From Burkholderia contaminans (GTDB taxonomy: Bacteria; Pseudomonadota; Gammaproteobacteria; Burkholderiales; Burkholderiaceae), in NCBI RefSeq assembly GCF_029633825.1, contig NZ_CP090640.1:2232001-2296000 (forward strand): a stretch of DNA of 64,000 nucleotides. Reading direction: 5' to 3'. The notes beneath the pieces are model-generated. The model saw nothing but the letters and a program-made list of their open reading frames with translations. It had not been told where the DNA came from and ran no database searches. Of this stretch, positions 9,358 through 19,526 are shown one piece after another (the stretch's first letter is position 1; each line of letters starts with the position of its first letter). The position numbers and the translations under genes were made by a program.

Positions 9358-9957
9358 GTGAGTGAAAAAGAAATCGATCAGGCTCTGGTCGAGCGCGTAC
9401 AGAAGGGCGACAAGGCAGCGTTCGAACTCCTGGTCTCCAAATACCACCGCAAGATCATTCGGCTGATCTCGCGCCTCGTGCGGGATCCCGCCGAGGTCGA
9501 GGATGTGGCCCAGGACGCGTTCATCAAGGCGTATCGTGCGCTGCCGCAATTCCGCGGCGAATCGGCGTTCTATACGTGGTTGTACCGAATTGCCGTCAAC
9601 ACGGCGAAGAACTACCTTGCGACGCAAGGCCGCCGGGCGCCGACCTCGACCGAGGCCGATGCGGAGGAAGCGGAAACTTTCTCCGACGCAGACCAACTAA
9701 GGGATATCAACACGCCTGAGTCGATGTTGATGAGCAAGCAGATTGCCGAGACGGTCAACGCTGCCATGGCTCTGCTGCCCGAAGAACTGCGCCAGGCAAT
9801 TACGCTGCGCGAGATCGAGGGCCTGAGCTACGAAGAGATCGCGGAAATGATGGGCTGTCCGATCGGGACGGTCCGGTCGCGGATCTTCCGCGCACGCGAG
9901 GCAATCGCTGCCAAATTGCGTCCGCTGCTCGATACGCCCGAAGGCAAGCGCTGGTAA
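9358..9957 (+). CDS. rpoE: RNA polymerase sigma-E factor (AlgU-like)
   Basis: 199 residues from a GTG. ECF sigma: region 2 in YHRKIIRLISRLVRDPAEVE and DVAQDAFIKAYRALPQFRG, region 4 in LPEELRQAITLREIEGLSYE and MGCPIGTVRSRIFRAREAI. Directs the envelope stress response (heat, outer membrane damage). A TACAAT -10-like hexamer lies at 9313-9318, about 40 nt upstream, with no good -35. Followed by rseA, rseB and mucD, the complete regulatory set, so its activity is controlled by regulated proteolysis of RseA. Confidence 0.97.
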   Translation: MSEKEIDQALVERVQKGDKAAFELLVSKYHRKIIRLISRLVRDPAEVEDVAQDAFIKAYRALPQFRGESAFYTWLYRIAVNTAKNYLATQGRRAPTSTEADAEEAETFSDADQLRDINTPESMLMSKQIAETVNAAMALLPEELRQAITLREIEGLSYEEIAEMMGCPIGTVRSRIFRAREAIAAKLRPLLDTPEGKRW

Positions 9958-10043
9958 GCGCGACAGGCGGAGCGACGCGGGTCGGGGTCTAGTTACGGTT
10001 AGAGTCGTGAAGTCACGACGGGGTGTGCAAGATGGGGAGCATC

Positions 10044-10661
10044 ATGGGGTCGGTCAATACGCAGTCGCAGGCGTGCTCGCGCGGCGAGCGCCTTTCCGCG
10101 CTGGTCGACGGCGAAATGTTCGATGGCCCGGACAACGGGCAGTTTCTGGCTGAGCTCAACCGCGCGGATCGCGCTGCGTGGGCCCATTACCACCTGATCG
10201 GCGATGCGCTGCGCTCGGACGAGCTCGCGCTGTCGCCTGCGCTGAGCGTTGCGTTCACCGCGCGCATGTCGGCTGCGCTCGAAAGCGAGCCGCACCTGCT
10301 CGCGCCGGCAGCCGCACCCGTCGCGCGCAAGCTGCTGTCGCTGCGCCGGCGCGTCGTGCCCGCGTTCGCGGTCGCTGCCGCGGCGGCCACGCTGACGTGG
10401 ATCGTCGTCCCGCAAATGCAGACGGCCGGTGCCCCGGGCGCCGTCCAGGTCGCGTCGGCCGGTGCGCCGCAAGGCGGCAACCTGCAGCGCGTGACGGTTG
10501 CGCAGGCATCGGCCCAGCCGGGCCTGCAGGACGTCAACATCATCCGCGACGCCAGCCTCGACCAATATCTTGAAGCGCACCAGCAATTCGCGCAGCAGCC
10601 CGTCGTCACGGGTTCGATGCCGCTGATCCGCGCTGCCGTGACCACCACGCCAGGCCAATAA
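10044..10661 (+). CDS. rseA: Anti-sigma-E factor RseA/MucA
   Basis: 205 residues from the ATG at 10044; an earlier GTG (10023) and ATG (10032) are in frame, but GGGGAG sits 4 nt before 10044. The N-terminal RGERLSALVDGEMFDGPDNG is the RseA sigma-binding domain, followed by WAHYHLIGDALRSDEL. One membrane segment at about residues 105-125 (VVPAFAVAAAAATLTWIVV) and a periplasmic Ala/Gln-rich tail that would bind RseB. Inner-membrane protein holding RpoE inactive until DegS/RseP-type cleavage. Confidence 0.9.
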   Translation: MGSVNTQSQACSRGERLSALVDGEMFDGPDNGQFLAELNRADRAAWAHYHLIGDALRSDELALSPALSVAFTARMSAALESEPHLLAPAAAPVARKLLSLRRRVVPAFAVAAAAATLTWIVVPQMQTAGAPGAVQVASAGAPQGGNLQRVTVAQASAQPGLQDVNIIRDASLDQYLEAHQQFAQQPVVTGSMPLIRAAVTTTPGQ

Positions 10662-10666
10662 ACCCG

Positions 10667-11719
10667 ATGCGGACATTGCAGTTGAATCACGCCATCTCCG
10701 GATGGAAGCGGTTGCCGGCCCTCCTGCTTTGCGCAGCCGCCCTGTTGTCCGTTCAATCACTTCCTGCCAGCGCCCAGCAACCGGACGATCCCGTCGCGAC
10801 CCGCAAGGGTGCCGCCGACTGGCTCGACCGTGTCCAGCAAGCGGCGCAGCAGCAGAGCTACGAAGGCACGTTCGTCTACCAGCGCGGCGGGTATGTCCAG
10901 TCGTCGCGCATCGCGCACGTCGCGTCCCGCGACGGCGAGTTCGAGCGTATCGAGACGCTCGACGGCAAGCCGCGCAAGCTGCTGCGGCATAACGACGAGC
11001 TGTACACGTTCGTACCCGAGCGCAAGCTGTGCGTGGTCGAGCGCCGCCAGACGCGCGACTCGTTCCCCGCGCTGCTCGGCGCGAGCGGCGAGCACGTGAT
11101 GTCCGTCTACGACGCGAAGTCGCTCGGCAAGGACCGCGTGGCGGGAATCGACGCGCAGGTGGTCGAGCTCGTGCCCAAGGATGCGTACCGCTTCACGTAC
11201 AAGCTGTGGGCCGACGCGCGCACCGGGCTGCTGCTGCGCTCGCAGACGCTCGATGCGAACGATCACGTGCTCGAGCAGATCGCGTTTTCGCAACTGCAGA
11301 CGGGCGGTGCAAGCGGCGACAAGGCCGCAATCGCGGCCGGCATGCGCAACCTGAACGGCTGGACGGTCGTACGGCCGCCGGTCGCGACGGTCGACATGGA
11401 AGCGCAAGGCTGGCAGCTCGCCCCGAGCGTGGCCGGTTTCCAGAAGATTCGCGAAGTGCGCCGGCCGATGGCCGCGCGTGACGCGGGCGAGCCGCCGATC
11501 CCGGTCGATCAGGCCGTCTTCACCGACGGTCTCGCGACGATCTCGGTTTTCATCGAGCCGGCCGAAAAGAATACGCGCAAGGAAGGCGCGGGCAGCACCG
11601 GTGCAACGAACGTTCTCGTGAAGCGCCGCGGCGACTACTGGATCACCGTGCTCGGCGAAGTGCCGCCGGCTACGTTGCAACAGTTCGCGTCTGCCATAGA
11701 ATACAAGGCTTCCAAGTAA
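10667..11719 (+). CDS. rseB: Sigma-E factor regulatory protein RseB/MucB
   Basis: 350 residues with an N-terminal signal peptide ending near SLPASAQQ. AQQQSYEGTFVYQRGGYVQS and ETLDGKPRKLLRHNDELYTF are MucB/RseB signatures in the lipoprotein-like N-terminal domain; the C-terminal domain contains WQLAPSVAGFQKI and ATISVFIEPAEK. A periplasmic protein that shields RseA from proteolysis and senses mislocalised lipid or LPS. Five nt after rseA. Confidence 0.95.
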   Translation: MRTLQLNHAISGWKRLPALLLCAAALLSVQSLPASAQQPDDPVATRKGAADWLDRVQQAAQQQSYEGTFVYQRGGYVQSSRIAHVASRDGEFERIETLDGKPRKLLRHNDELYTFVPERKLCVVERRQTRDSFPALLGASGEHVMSVYDAKSLGKDRVAGIDAQVVELVPKDAYRFTYKLWADARTGLLLRSQTLDANDHVLEQIAFSQLQTGGASGDKAAIAAGMRNLNGWTVVRPPVATVDMEAQGWQLAPSVAGFQKIREVRRPMAARDAGEPPIPVDQAVFTDGLATISVFIEPAEKNTRKEGAGSTGATNVLVKRRGDYWITVLGEVPPATLQQFASAIEYKASK

Positions 11720-11735
11720 CGCTACGGCTTCCGAC

Positions 11736-13238
11736 ATGATGAAACTCACGCTGCGCAAATGGCTCGCAGCGGCGGCGCTGTCTGCCTGCCTGCCGCTCGT
11801 GCCGCATACCGCGTTCGCGGTGACGGCTCCCGCTGCCAGCCTGCCCGACTTCGCCGACCTGGTCGAGAAGGTCGGGCCGGCCGTCGTGAACATCCGGACA
11901 ACCGCCAACGTGCCGACGAGCAGCGGCCCGCGCGGGATGCTCCCGCCGGGCTTCGACAACGGCGACATGTCGGAATTCTTCCGGCGCTTCTTCGGCATTC
12001 CGTTGCCGCAGGCGCCCGGCAACGGTAGCGGCAATGGCGGCGGCAATCCGAAGAACGCGCCGACGCCGGACAATCCGCCCGACACCGAACAGAATCGCGG
12101 CGTCGGCTCGGGCTTCATCGTGTCGGCCGACGGTTACGTGATGACCAATGCGCACGTCGTCGACGACGCGGACACCATCTACGTGACGCTGACCGACAAG
12201 CGCGAATTCAAGGCGAAGCTGATCGGCGTCGACGATCGCACGGACGTCGCGGTCGTCAAGATCCAGGCGTCGAACCTGCCGGTCGTCGCGATCGGCGATT
12301 CGAACAGGGTGCGCGTCGGCGAGTGGGTCGTCGCGATCGGTTCGCCGTTCGGCCTCGACAACACGGTCACGGCCGGCATCGTCAGCTCGAAGAGCCGCAA
12401 CACGGGCGACTACCTGCCGTTCATCCAGACCGACGTCGCCGTGAACCCGGGCAACTCGGGCGGCCCGCTGATCAACATGCAGGGCGAGGTGATCGGCATC
12501 AACTCGCAGATCTACAGCCGTACCGGCGGCTTCATGGGCATCTCGTTCGCGATTCCGATCGACGAGGCGATGCGCGTGGCCGACCAGCTGAAGGCGACGG
12601 GCAAGGTCACGCGCGGCCGGATCGCGGTCGCGATCGGCGAGGTGACGAAGGACGTGGCCGATTCGATCGGGCTGCCGAAGGCCGAGGGCGCGCTCGTCAG
12701 CAGCGTCGAGCCGGGCGGTCCGGCCGACAAGGCAGGCATCCAGCCGGGCGACATTATCCTGAAGTTCAATGGCCGTTCGGTCGACACGGCGTCGGACCTG
12801 CCGCGCATGGTCGGCGACACGAAGCCCGGCACGAAGGCGACGGTCAGCGTGTGGCGCAAGGGTCAGGCACGCGATCTGCCGATCACGATCGCTGAAACGC
12901 CGGCCGAAACGACGGCGAAGGCCGAGCAGCGCAAGAACGCGCCGCAGAAGCCGCGCCAGACCAATTCGCTCGGTCTGACGGTCAGTGACCTGACGGCCGA
13001 CCAGATGAAGACGCTGAAGCTGAAGAACGGCGTGCAGATCGACGGCGTCGACGGCCCGGCCGCCCGTGCGGGCCTGCAGCGCGGTGACATCGTGCTGCGC
13101 GTCGGCGACACCGACATCACGAACGCGAAGCAGTTCGCCGAAGTGACTGCGCAGCTCGATCCGCAGAAGGCGGTTGCGGTGCTGGTGCGGCGTGGCGACA
13201 ACACGCAGTTCGTGCCCGTGCGGCCGCGCCAGAAGTAA
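11736..13238 (+). CDS. mucD: DegP/MucD-family periplasmic serine protease
   Basis: 500 residues. Signal peptide to about residue 29; trypsin-like domain with catalytic His140 (VMTNAHVVDDA), Asp170 (DDRTDVAVVK) and Ser241 (NPGNSGGPLIN); two PDZ domains (about 290-380 and 405-495). A Gly/Asn/Pro-rich loop at about 92-117 sits in the position of the LA loop. Degrades and refolds damaged envelope proteins and dampens the sigma-E response. Fourth gene of the rpoE operon; 16 nt after rseB. Confidence 0.96.
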   Translation: MMKLTLRKWLAAAALSACLPLVPHTAFAVTAPAASLPDFADLVEKVGPAVVNIRTTANVPTSSGPRGMLPPGFDNGDMSEFFRRFFGIPLPQAPGNGSGNGGGNPKNAPTPDNPPDTEQNRGVGSGFIVSADGYVMTNAHVVDDADTIYVTLTDKREFKAKLIGVDDRTDVAVVKIQASNLPVVAIGDSNRVRVGEWVVAIGSPFGLDNTVTAGIVSSKSRNTGDYLPFIQTDVAVNPGNSGGPLINMQGEVIGINSQIYSRTGGFMGISFAIPIDEAMRVADQLKATGKVTRGRIAVAIGEVTKDVADSIGLPKAEGALVSSVEPGGPADKAGIQPGDIILKFNGRSVDTASDLPRMVGDTKPGTKATVSVWRKGQARDLPITIAETPAETTAKAEQRKNAPQKPRQTNSLGLTVSDLTADQMKTLKLKNGVQIDGVDGPAARAGLQRGDIVLRVGDTDITNAKQFAEVTAQLDPQKAVAVLVRRGDNTQFVPVRPRQK

Positions 13239-13245
13239 CGCGCCG

Positions 13246-13488
13246 ATGTTCACGCTCTACGGCCGCGGCTGGTGCCACCTGTGCGACGACATGCGCGACG
13301 CACTGGCGCCGGTGGCGGCCGAATTCGGTGTCGCGGTCGATTACGTCGACATCGACGCCGACGAGGCGCTCGTCGCCCGCTACGACGAGGACGTGCCCGT
13401 GCTGCTGTTGGACGGAGCGGAGGTATGCCGCCACCGGTTCGACGACGCCCGGGTGCGCGATGCGCTGACGGCCCGGCGACGAGCCTGA
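13246..13488 (+). CDS. Glutaredoxin-like/thioredoxin-fold protein (DUF836 type)
   Basis: 80 residues starting MFTLYGRGWCHLCDDMRDAL, with a CxxC redox motif at residues 10-13 (CHLC) and the cis-Pro segment EDVPVLLLDGAEV, as in the DUF836 glutaredoxin-like family. The start is 8 nt after mucD and directly before lepA. Probably a cytoplasmic thiol-disulfide or metal-handling protein; the exact role is unknown. Confidence 0.85.
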   Translation: MFTLYGRGWCHLCDDMRDALAPVAAEFGVAVDYVDIDADEALVARYDEDVPVLLLDGAEVCRHRFDDARVRDALTARRRA

Positions 13489-13574
13489 CCTGCCTCCGGC
13501 GGGCGTCGCTTCGCATGGGGCTCGACCCGGCGGGCGCCCCCGGCGTTGGAAATACCGCCCGGCGAAGGCCTTTT

Positions 13575-13596
13575 CGGCTAAAATAAGCCGTTTTTT
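13575..13596 (+). terminator. Hairpin with T6 tract before lepA
   Basis: CGGCT, 6-nt AT-rich loop, AGCCG, then TTTTTT (13591-13596). A short intrinsic-terminator shape separating the rpoE operon from lepA. The loop also contains TAAAAT (13579-13584), which could act as a -10 for lepA, so the assignment is ambiguous. Confidence 0.5.
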
Positions 13597-13659
13597 CACC
13601 GACTTACAAGGCGTGCTCCGCAGTCGTCGAGCGCGCCTTTTTCGCTTGATCGGCACTGA

Positions 13660-15453
13660 ATGGATCATATTCGCAATTTCTCGATCATCGCCCACATCGA
13701 CCATGGCAAGTCGACGCTCGCGGATCGCATCATCCAGGTATGCGGCGGCCTCGCCGACCGTGAAATGGAAGCGCAGGTGCTCGACTCGATGGATATCGAG
13801 CGCGAGCGCGGCATCACGATCAAGGCGCAAACTGCCGCGCTGTCCTATCGCGCGCGCGACGGCAAGGTCTACAACCTGAACCTGATCGATACGCCGGGGC
13901 ACGTCGACTTCTCGTACGAGGTCAGCCGTTCGCTGTCCGCGTGCGAAGGTGCGCTGCTCGTGGTCGACGCGAGCCAGGGCGTCGAGGCGCAGACGGTCGC
14001 GAACTGCTATACGGCAATCGAGCTCGGCGTCGAGGTCGTGCCGGTGCTGAACAAGATCGACCTGCCGGCCGCGAACCCCGAGAACGCGATCGAGGAGATC
14101 GAGGACGTGATCGGCATCGACGCGACCGACGCGACACGCTGCAGCGCGAAGACGGGTCTCGGCGTCGAGGACGTGCTCGAAGCACTGATCGCGAAGGTGC
14201 CGCCGCCGAAGGGCGATCCGGCCGCGCCGCTGCAGGCGCTGATCATCGACTCCTGGTTCGACAACTACGTCGGCGTCGTGATGCTCGTGCGTATCGTCAA
14301 CGGCACGCTGCGTCCGAAGGACAAGATCAAGATGATGGCGACCGGCGCGCAGTATCCGGTCGAGCACGTCGGTGTATTCACGCCGAAGTCGCGCAATCTC
14401 GATTCGCTGTCGGCAGGGCAGGTCGGCTTCATCATCGCCGGCATCAAGGAATTGACGGCCGCTAAGGTCGGCGACACCGTCACGCACGCGACCAAGGCGG
14501 CCGCCGAGCCACTGCCGGGCTTCAAGGAAGTGAAGCCGCAGGTGTTCGCGGGGCTGTATCCGGTCGAGGCGAACCAGTACGACGCGCTGCGCGAATCGCT
14601 CGAGAAGCTGAAGCTGAACGACGCATCGCTGCAGTACGAGCCGGAAGTGTCGCAGGCGCTCGGGTTCGGTTTCCGCTGCGGCTTCCTCGGGTTGCTGCAC
14701 ATGGAAATCGTGCAGGAGCGGCTCGAGCGCGAGTTCGACATGGACCTCATCACGACCGCACCGACGGTCGTCTACGAGGTCGTACAGAGCGACGGCTCGA
14801 AGATCATGGTCGAGAACCCGGCGAAGATGCCGGATCCGGGCCGCATCGCCGAAGTCCGCGAGCCGATCGTCACCGTGAACCTGTACATGCCGCAGGACTA
14901 CGTGGGCTCGGTGATCACGCTGTGCGAGCAGAAGCGCGGCTCGCAGATCAACATGCAGTATCACGGCCGCCAGGTGCAGCTCACGTACGAGATCCCGATG
15001 GCCGAGATCGTGCTCGACTTCTTCGATCGCCTGAAGTCGGTGTCGCGCGGCTATGCGTCGATGGACTACGAGTTCAAGGAATACCGTTCGTCGGACGTCG
15101 TGAAGGTCGACATGCTGATCAACGGCGACAAGGTCGATGCGCTGTCGATCATCGTGCACCGTTCGCAGTCGCAATATCGCGGCCGTGAAGTCGCCGCGAA
15201 GATGCGCGAGATCATTCCGCGCCAGATGTACGACGTGGCGATCCAGGCCGCGATCGGCGCGCACATCGTCGCGCGCGAGAACATCAAGGCGCTGCGCAAG
15301 AACGTGCTCGCGAAGTGCTACGGCGGCGACATCTCGCGAAAGAAGAAGCTGCTCGAGAAGCAGAAAGAAGGTAAGAAACGCATGAAGCAGGTGGGTTCGG
15401 TCGAGATCCCGCAGGAAGCGTTCCTCGCGATCTTGCGCGTCGAAGACAAATAA
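13660..15453 (+). CDS. lepA: Elongation factor 4 (back-translocating GTPase)
   Basis: 597 residues, normal length. G1 [13 protein letters not shown], switch [13 protein letters not shown]3 [13 protein letters not shown]4 NKIDLP; the EF4-specific C-terminal domain [20 protein letters not shown] and [20 protein letters not shown]. Ribosomal GTPase that acts on stalled or mis-translocated ribosomes. Heads the conserved lepA-lepB-rnc-era-recO-pdxJ-acpS order. Confidence 0.98.
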   Translation: MDHIRNFSIIAHIDHGKSTLADRIIQVCGGLADREMEAQVLDSMDIERERGITIKAQTAALSYRARDGKVYNLNLIDTPGHVDFSYEVSRSLSACEGALLVVDASQGVEAQTVANCYTAIELGVEVVPVLNKIDLPAANPENAIEEIEDVIGIDATDATRCSAKTGLGVEDVLEALIAKVPPPKGDPAAPLQALIIDSWFDNYVGVVMLVRIVNGTLRPKDKIKMMATGAQYPVEHVGVFTPKSRNLDSLSAGQVGFIIAGIKELTAAKVGDTVTHATKAAAEPLPGFKEVKPQVFAGLYPVEANQYDALRESLEKLKLNDASLQYEPEVSQALGFGFRCGFLGLLHMEIVQERLEREFDMDLITTAPTVVYEVVQSDGSKIMVENPAKMPDPGRIAEVREPIVTVNLYMPQDYVGSVITLCEQKRGSQINMQYHGRQVQLTYEIPMAEIVLDFFDRLKSVSRGYASMDYEFKEYRSSDVVKVDMLINGDKVDALSIIVHRSQSQYRGREVAAKMREIIPRQMYDVAIQAAIGAHIVARENIKALRKNVLAKCYGGDISRKKKLLEKQKEGKKRMKQVGSVEIPQEAFLAILRVEDK

Positions 15454-15469
15454 CAGGACTGATCCTTTT

Positions 15470-16363
15470 ATGAATTTTGCGCTGATTCTTTTTGTGCTCG
15501 TCATCTTGACGGGCGTAGCGTGGGTGCTGGACAAACTGGTGTTCCTGCCGCGGCGTCGCAAGGCGGCCGACTCGGCGATCGAGGAGTTCGATCGTCAGCA
15601 GTCGCGCATCGACAAGCGCTTCGCGGATGAAAACGCGGCGCAGACGCGTTCGAAGCTGCGCGACGAGAAGCTGCGCCAGCCGTGGTGGCTCGAGTACACG
15701 GCGAGCTTCTTCCCGGTGATCCTGGCGGTGTTCGTCGTGCGTTCGTTCGTCGTCGAGCCGTTCAAGATTCCGTCGGGCTCGATGGTGCCGACGCTGCTCG
15801 TCGGCGATTTCATCCTCGTCAACAAGTTCGAGTACGGTCTGCGCCTGCCGGTCACGAACACGAAGATTACGCAGGGCAGCCCGCTGTCGCGCGGCGACGT
15901 CGTCGTGTTCCGCTATCCGAAGGACGAGTCGGTCGACTACATCAAGCGCGTGATCGGCCTGCCGGGCGATACCGTCGCGTACCAGGACAAGCAGCTCACG
16001 ATCAACGGCCAGCCGGTGCCCGAAACGCCGCTGCCCGATTTCTTCGACGACGAGCGCCAGAATTACGCGAAGCAGTTCGAGGAAACGATCGGCAACAAGA
16101 AGAACGCGATCCTCAACAACCCGGCCGTGCCGCCGTTCGTGATGGGCGCATACGACTACCCGTATCGCGACAACTGCACGTACAACAGCCGCGGCGTGAT
16201 CTGCAAGGTGCCGCCCGGTCACTACTTCATGATGGGCGACAACCGCGACAACAGCGCGGACAGCCGCTACTGGGGTTTCGTGCCGGACCAGAACATCGTC
16301 GGCCGCGCGTTCTTCATCTGGATGAACTTCAGCGACCTGAAGCGCATCGGTTCCTTCAACTGA
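15470..16363 (+). CDS. lepB: Signal peptidase I
   Basis: 297 residues. Two N-terminal membrane segments (about 3-22 and 78-95) with a charged cytoplasmic stretch between them, then the periplasmic catalytic domain: Ser104 in IPSGSMVPTLLVGD and Lys159 in VDYIKRVIGLPGD, plus GHYFMMGDNRDNSADSRYWG. A Cys pair (NCTYNSRGVICK) matches the disulfide of E. coli LepB. Cleaves Sec and Tat signal peptides such as those of MucD, RseB and PlcN in this window. Confidence 0.97.
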   Translation: MNFALILFVLVILTGVAWVLDKLVFLPRRRKAADSAIEEFDRQQSRIDKRFADENAAQTRSKLRDEKLRQPWWLEYTASFFPVILAVFVVRSFVVEPFKIPSGSMVPTLLVGDFILVNKFEYGLRLPVTNTKITQGSPLSRGDVVVFRYPKDESVDYIKRVIGLPGDTVAYQDKQLTINGQPVPETPLPDFFDDERQNYAKQFEETIGNKKNAILNNPAVPPFVMGAYDYPYRDNCTYNSRGVICKVPPGHYFMMGDNRDNSADSRYWGFVPDQNIVGRAFFIWMNFSDLKRIGSFN

Positions 16364-16380
16364 TCGCATTCGACTCACTC

Positions 16381-16415
16381 GCACTACGCAACGCACGGGC
16401 CGCGTCGCGTAGTGC
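16381..16415 (+). promoter_or_regulatory. Long hairpin in the lepB-rnc spacer; candidate RNase III processing site
   Basis: GCACTACGC (16381-16389) pairs perfectly with GCGTAGTGC (16407-16415); inside, ACGC (16391-16394) pairs with GCGT (16402-16405) across a single mismatch. No T tract follows, so it is not a standard terminator. In E. coli the rnc leader carries a stem-loop cut by RNase III for autoregulation; this hairpin is in the equivalent place. Confidence 0.5.
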
Positions 16416-16516
16416 CGAACTACTTTAAGAACCGGCGGTAACACCGCTTCGTCACGCCTTTTGCGTCCGGCCGTGCCGTTTCGGCTCGACCGGGCGCCCG
16501 CGTTATACTCCTGCAC

Positions 16517-17743
16517 ATGCCCTCATCCCAGTTGGAAAGCCGGCTGCGCTACGAATTTCGCAATGCGGAATTGCTGCGCCAGGCTTTGACCCATCGCAGT
16601 CACAGTGCCACGCACAACGAACGGCTCGAGTTTCTCGGCGATTCCGTTCTGAATTGCGCGGTGGCCGCCCTTTTGTTCCAGCGTTTCGGCAAGCTGGACG
16701 AAGGCGATCTGTCGCGCGTACGCGCCAACCTCGTCAAACAGCAGTCGCTGTACGAAATCGCTCAGGCCCTGAATATTTCGGACGGGTTGCGGCTGGGCGA
16801 AGGCGAGCTGCGCAGCGGCGGGTTCCGCCGCCCGTCGATCCTCGCGGACGCGTTCGAAGCCATCATCGGGGCCGTGTTCCTCGATGGCGGCTTCGAAGCC
16901 GCCCAAGGGGTCATCAAGCGCCTCTATATCCCGATTCTCGATCACATCGATCCGCGCACGCTCGGCAAGGACGCGAAGACGCTGCTGCAGGAATACCTGC
17001 AGGGGCACAAGATCGCGCTGCCGACCTACACGGTGGTCGCGACGCATGGTGCGGCGCACAACCAGCAATTCGAAGTCGAATGCACGGTGCCGAAGCTCGA
17101 CGTGAAGGTGTCGGGCTCCGGTGCGAGCCGGCGCGCAGCCGAGCAGGCTGCCGCGAAGAAGGCGCTCGATGAAGTGATGGCGGCCGCGCCGATGTTGGCC
17201 GCAAAGCCGAAGCGCTCGAAAAACGCGCGCGGGTCGAAACACGTCGAACCCGAAATCGTGCCGGGCGTGAAGGGCGTGCAGGAAGCGCTCGACCTGCGCT
17301 CGCCGGAGCGGAAGGAACGCGCGGCGGCGCGCGAGGCGAGGGCGGCCGGTGCGGCGCCCGCGGCCACCGCTGCGACCGGTGCCGAGCCGGCAGCGGCGCC
17401 GATGGCCGCGATTCGCGCGGCGCATGTCGACGCGGCGGCGGAAAAGGGCGAACGGGCGGCGAAGCCGGCGGCGGACAAGGCTGTCGACAAGCCGGCCGAG
17501 CGAGCCGACAAGGCCGCGGAGAAGCCCGTGGAAGCCGTGCCCGCTGCACGCGCAGCCGACAAGCCGGCTGGCCAGGCCGCCGATCCGGCATCGTCGTCCG
17601 CCGACAAGTCTTCCGCCGGTACCGACTCCGCTTCGCGTGCGGCTGCGCGCACACGCGACACCGCGGCACCGGATTCCGAGACGCCGCCGGGCGGCGCGAG
17701 CCTCGCCGCCGCTCAGGCGCGCGTGGCCGATGCCGACCACTGA
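16517..17743 (+). CDS. rnc: Ribonuclease III with a long Ala/Lys/Pro-rich C-terminal extension
   Basis: 408 residues against about 226 in E. coli. Catalytic domain: [13 protein letters not shown] (residues 34-46) and [18 protein letters not shown]; double-stranded RNA-binding domain to about residue 225 ([20 protein letters not shown]). Residues about 226-408 are low-complexity, rich in A, K, P, E and D, probably disordered. Cuts dsRNA in rRNA precursors and mRNAs. No Shine-Dalgarno is visible; TATACT lies 8 nt before the ATG, so a leaderless start is possible. Codon use in the tail resembles the core. Confidence 0.95.
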   Translation: MPSSQLESRLRYEFRNAELLRQALTHRSHSATHNERLEFLGDSVLNCAVAALLFQRFGKLDEGDLSRVRANLVKQQSLYEIAQALNISDGLRLGEGELRSGGFRRPSILADAFEAIIGAVFLDGGFEAAQGVIKRLYIPILDHIDPRTLGKDAKTLLQEYLQGHKIALPTYTVVATHGAAHNQQFEVECTVPKLDVKVSGSGASRRAAEQAAAKKALDEVMAAAPMLAAKPKRSKNARGSKHVEPEIVPGVKGVQEALDLRSPERKERAAAREARAAGAAPAATAATGAEPAAAPMAAIRAAHVDAAAEKGERAAKPAADKAVDKPAERADKAAEKPVEAVPAARAADKPAGQAADPASSSADKSSAGTDSASRAAARTRDTAAPDSETPPGGASLAAAQARVADADH

Positions 17744-17803
17744 ATTGCCCATCGATCGTGCCGCGCGCCGCGCGGCCGTTTCCGAACCTGTCTCCCAAAC
17801 GAT

Positions 17804-18703
17804 ATGAACACTCCCGCTCCTACCGGTTTCCGTTGCGGCATGATCGCGATCGTGGGCCGCCCGAACGTCGGCAAGTCGACGTTGATGAACGCACTCGTCG
17901 GCCAGAAGATCAGCATCACGTCGCGCAAGGCGCAGACGACCCGCCACCGCATCACCGGCATCAATACGTTCGACGACGCGCAATTCGTGTTCGTCGACAC
18001 GCCGGGCTTCCAGACCCGCCACAGCACCGCGCTGAACCGTTCGCTGAATCGCGCGGTCACGTCGACGCTCACGTCGGTCGACGTGATCCTGTTCGTGATC
18101 GAGGCCGGCCGCTTCGGGCCGGACGACCAGAAGGTGCTCGACCTGATCCCGCCCGGCATGCCGACGCTGCTGATCGCGAACAAGATCGACCGCGTGAACG
18201 ACAAGGCCACGCTGTTCCCGTTCATGCAGAAGGTGAGCGAGCTGCGCGAATTCACCGAGCTCGTGCCGTTGTCGGCTCAGAAGCCGGAAGACATCAAGCG
18301 CCTGCTGGACACGATCAAGCCGTACCTGCCGGAAGGCGAGCCGATCTACGGCGAGGACGAGCTGACCGACCGCAGCTCGCGTTTCCTCGCCGCCGAAATC
18401 CTGCGCGAGAAGGTGTTCCGCTGGACCGGCGACGAATTGCCGTACACGAGCACCGTGCTGATCGACAAGTTCGAGGAGGAAGGGCGCCTGAAGCGTATCT
18501 TCGCGACGATCCTCGTCGAGCGCGATTCGCACAAGGCAATGGTGATCGGCAAGAAGGGCGAGAAGCTCAAGCAGATCAGCACCGAGGCGCGGATGGACAT
18601 GGAGAAGCTGTTCGACGGCCCCGTGTACCTCGAGACCTTCGTGAAGGTGAAGAGCGGCTGGGCCGACAACGAGGCGGGGCTGCGCGCCTATGGGTACGAA
18701 TGA
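17804..18703 (+). CDS. era: GTPase Era
   Basis: 299 residues. G1 [15 protein letters not shown]3 DTPGFQ, G4 NKIDRV, and a C-terminal KH domain with [13 protein letters not shown]. Essential GTPase binding the 3' end of 16S rRNA in 30S maturation. Follows rnc by 60 nt; the 3' end overlaps recO by 14 nt in another frame. Confidence 0.98.
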   Translation: MNTPAPTGFRCGMIAIVGRPNVGKSTLMNALVGQKISITSRKAQTTRHRITGINTFDDAQFVFVDTPGFQTRHSTALNRSLNRAVTSTLTSVDVILFVIEAGRFGPDDQKVLDLIPPGMPTLLIANKIDRVNDKATLFPFMQKVSELREFTELVPLSAQKPEDIKRLLDTIKPYLPEGEPIYGEDELTDRSSRFLAAEILREKVFRWTGDELPYTSTVLIDKFEEEGRLKRIFATILVERDSHKAMVIGKKGEKLKQISTEARMDMEKLFDGPVYLETFVKVKSGWADNEAGLRAYGYE

Positions 18704-19526
18704 CGCGCTGACGTCGACCGAAGACGCGGTGACGGCCGGCGCGAACGACGCGCCGCTGCCGGCACCGCCTGAACCGCCGCGCAAGGCGCGGCGCGCGACG
18801 TCACGCACGTCCGATTTCCGTGTCGCCGAGCAGCCGGCGTACGTGCTGCACAGTTATCCCTATCGGGAAACGAGCCTGATCATCGACGTGCTGACGCGCG
18901 ATCATGGCCGGCTCGCGCTCGTCGCGAAGGGCGCGAAACGCCCGCACTCCGCGTTGCGCGGCGTACTGCAGACCTTTCAGCCGCTGCTGCTGTCCTGGTC
19001 GGGCAAATCCGAGGTGCGCACGCTGACGGGTGCCGAATGGGTAGGAGGGATGCTGCCGCTCGGCGGAGACGGGCTCTTGTGCGGTTTCTACGCGAACGAA
19101 CTGCTCGTGAAGTTCTGCGCCCGCGAAGATCCGCAGCCGCCGCTCTTCAATCATTACGTGCTGACCCTCACGCGCCTTGCGCACGGCGAACCCGCGGTGC
19201 AGGTGCTGCGCTCGTTCGAGCGCGTGCTGCTGCGCGAGACGGGCTACGCAATGGCGCTGAACCGGACGGTCGCGCGCCGCGCGGTCGAGCCTGACCGTCG
19301 CTACGTGTTCGATCCCGAGCGTGGCGTGCGCAATGCGGACGACGAAGTCCCGTCGCACTGGCCGGTCATTTCCGGACAGACGTTGCTCGACATGGAGCAG
19401 GACGATTACCATCGAGCCCAGACGGTTGCGCAAAGCAAGACGCTGATGCGCTTCCTGCTGAACACCTATCTCGGCGGTACGCCGCTTGCCACGCGTCAGA
19501 TCCTGATCGACCTGCAAAACCTATGA
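18690..19526 (+). CDS. recO: DNA repair protein RecO
   Basis: 278 residues. The first about 45 residues are a variable Ala/Pro-rich leader; the OB fold begins at [20 protein letters not shown] and continues [19 protein letters not shown]; the helical domain has [17 protein letters not shown] and [11 protein letters not shown]. RecO loads RecA onto SSB-coated DNA in the RecFOR pathway. The ATG at 18690 lies inside era, so translation is probably coupled; a later start cannot be excluded. Confidence 0.93.
   Translation: MGTNDALTSTEDAVTAGANDAPLPAPPEPPRKARRATSRTSDFRVAEQPAYVLHSYPYRETSLIIDVLTRDHGRLALVAKGAKRPHSALRGVLQTFQPLLLSWSGKSEVRTLTGAEWVGGMLPLGGDGLLCGFYANELLVKFCAREDPQPPLFNHYVLTLTRLAHGEPAVQVLRSFERVLLRETGYAMALNRTVARRAVEPDRRYVFDPERGVRNADDEVPSHWPVISGQTLLDMEQDDYHRAQTVAQSKTLMRFLLNTYLGGTPLATRQILIDLQNL

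Noticed and set aside
13117..15561. An 814-codon open frame on the minus strand
   Set aside because: Antisense to lepA; shadow composition.
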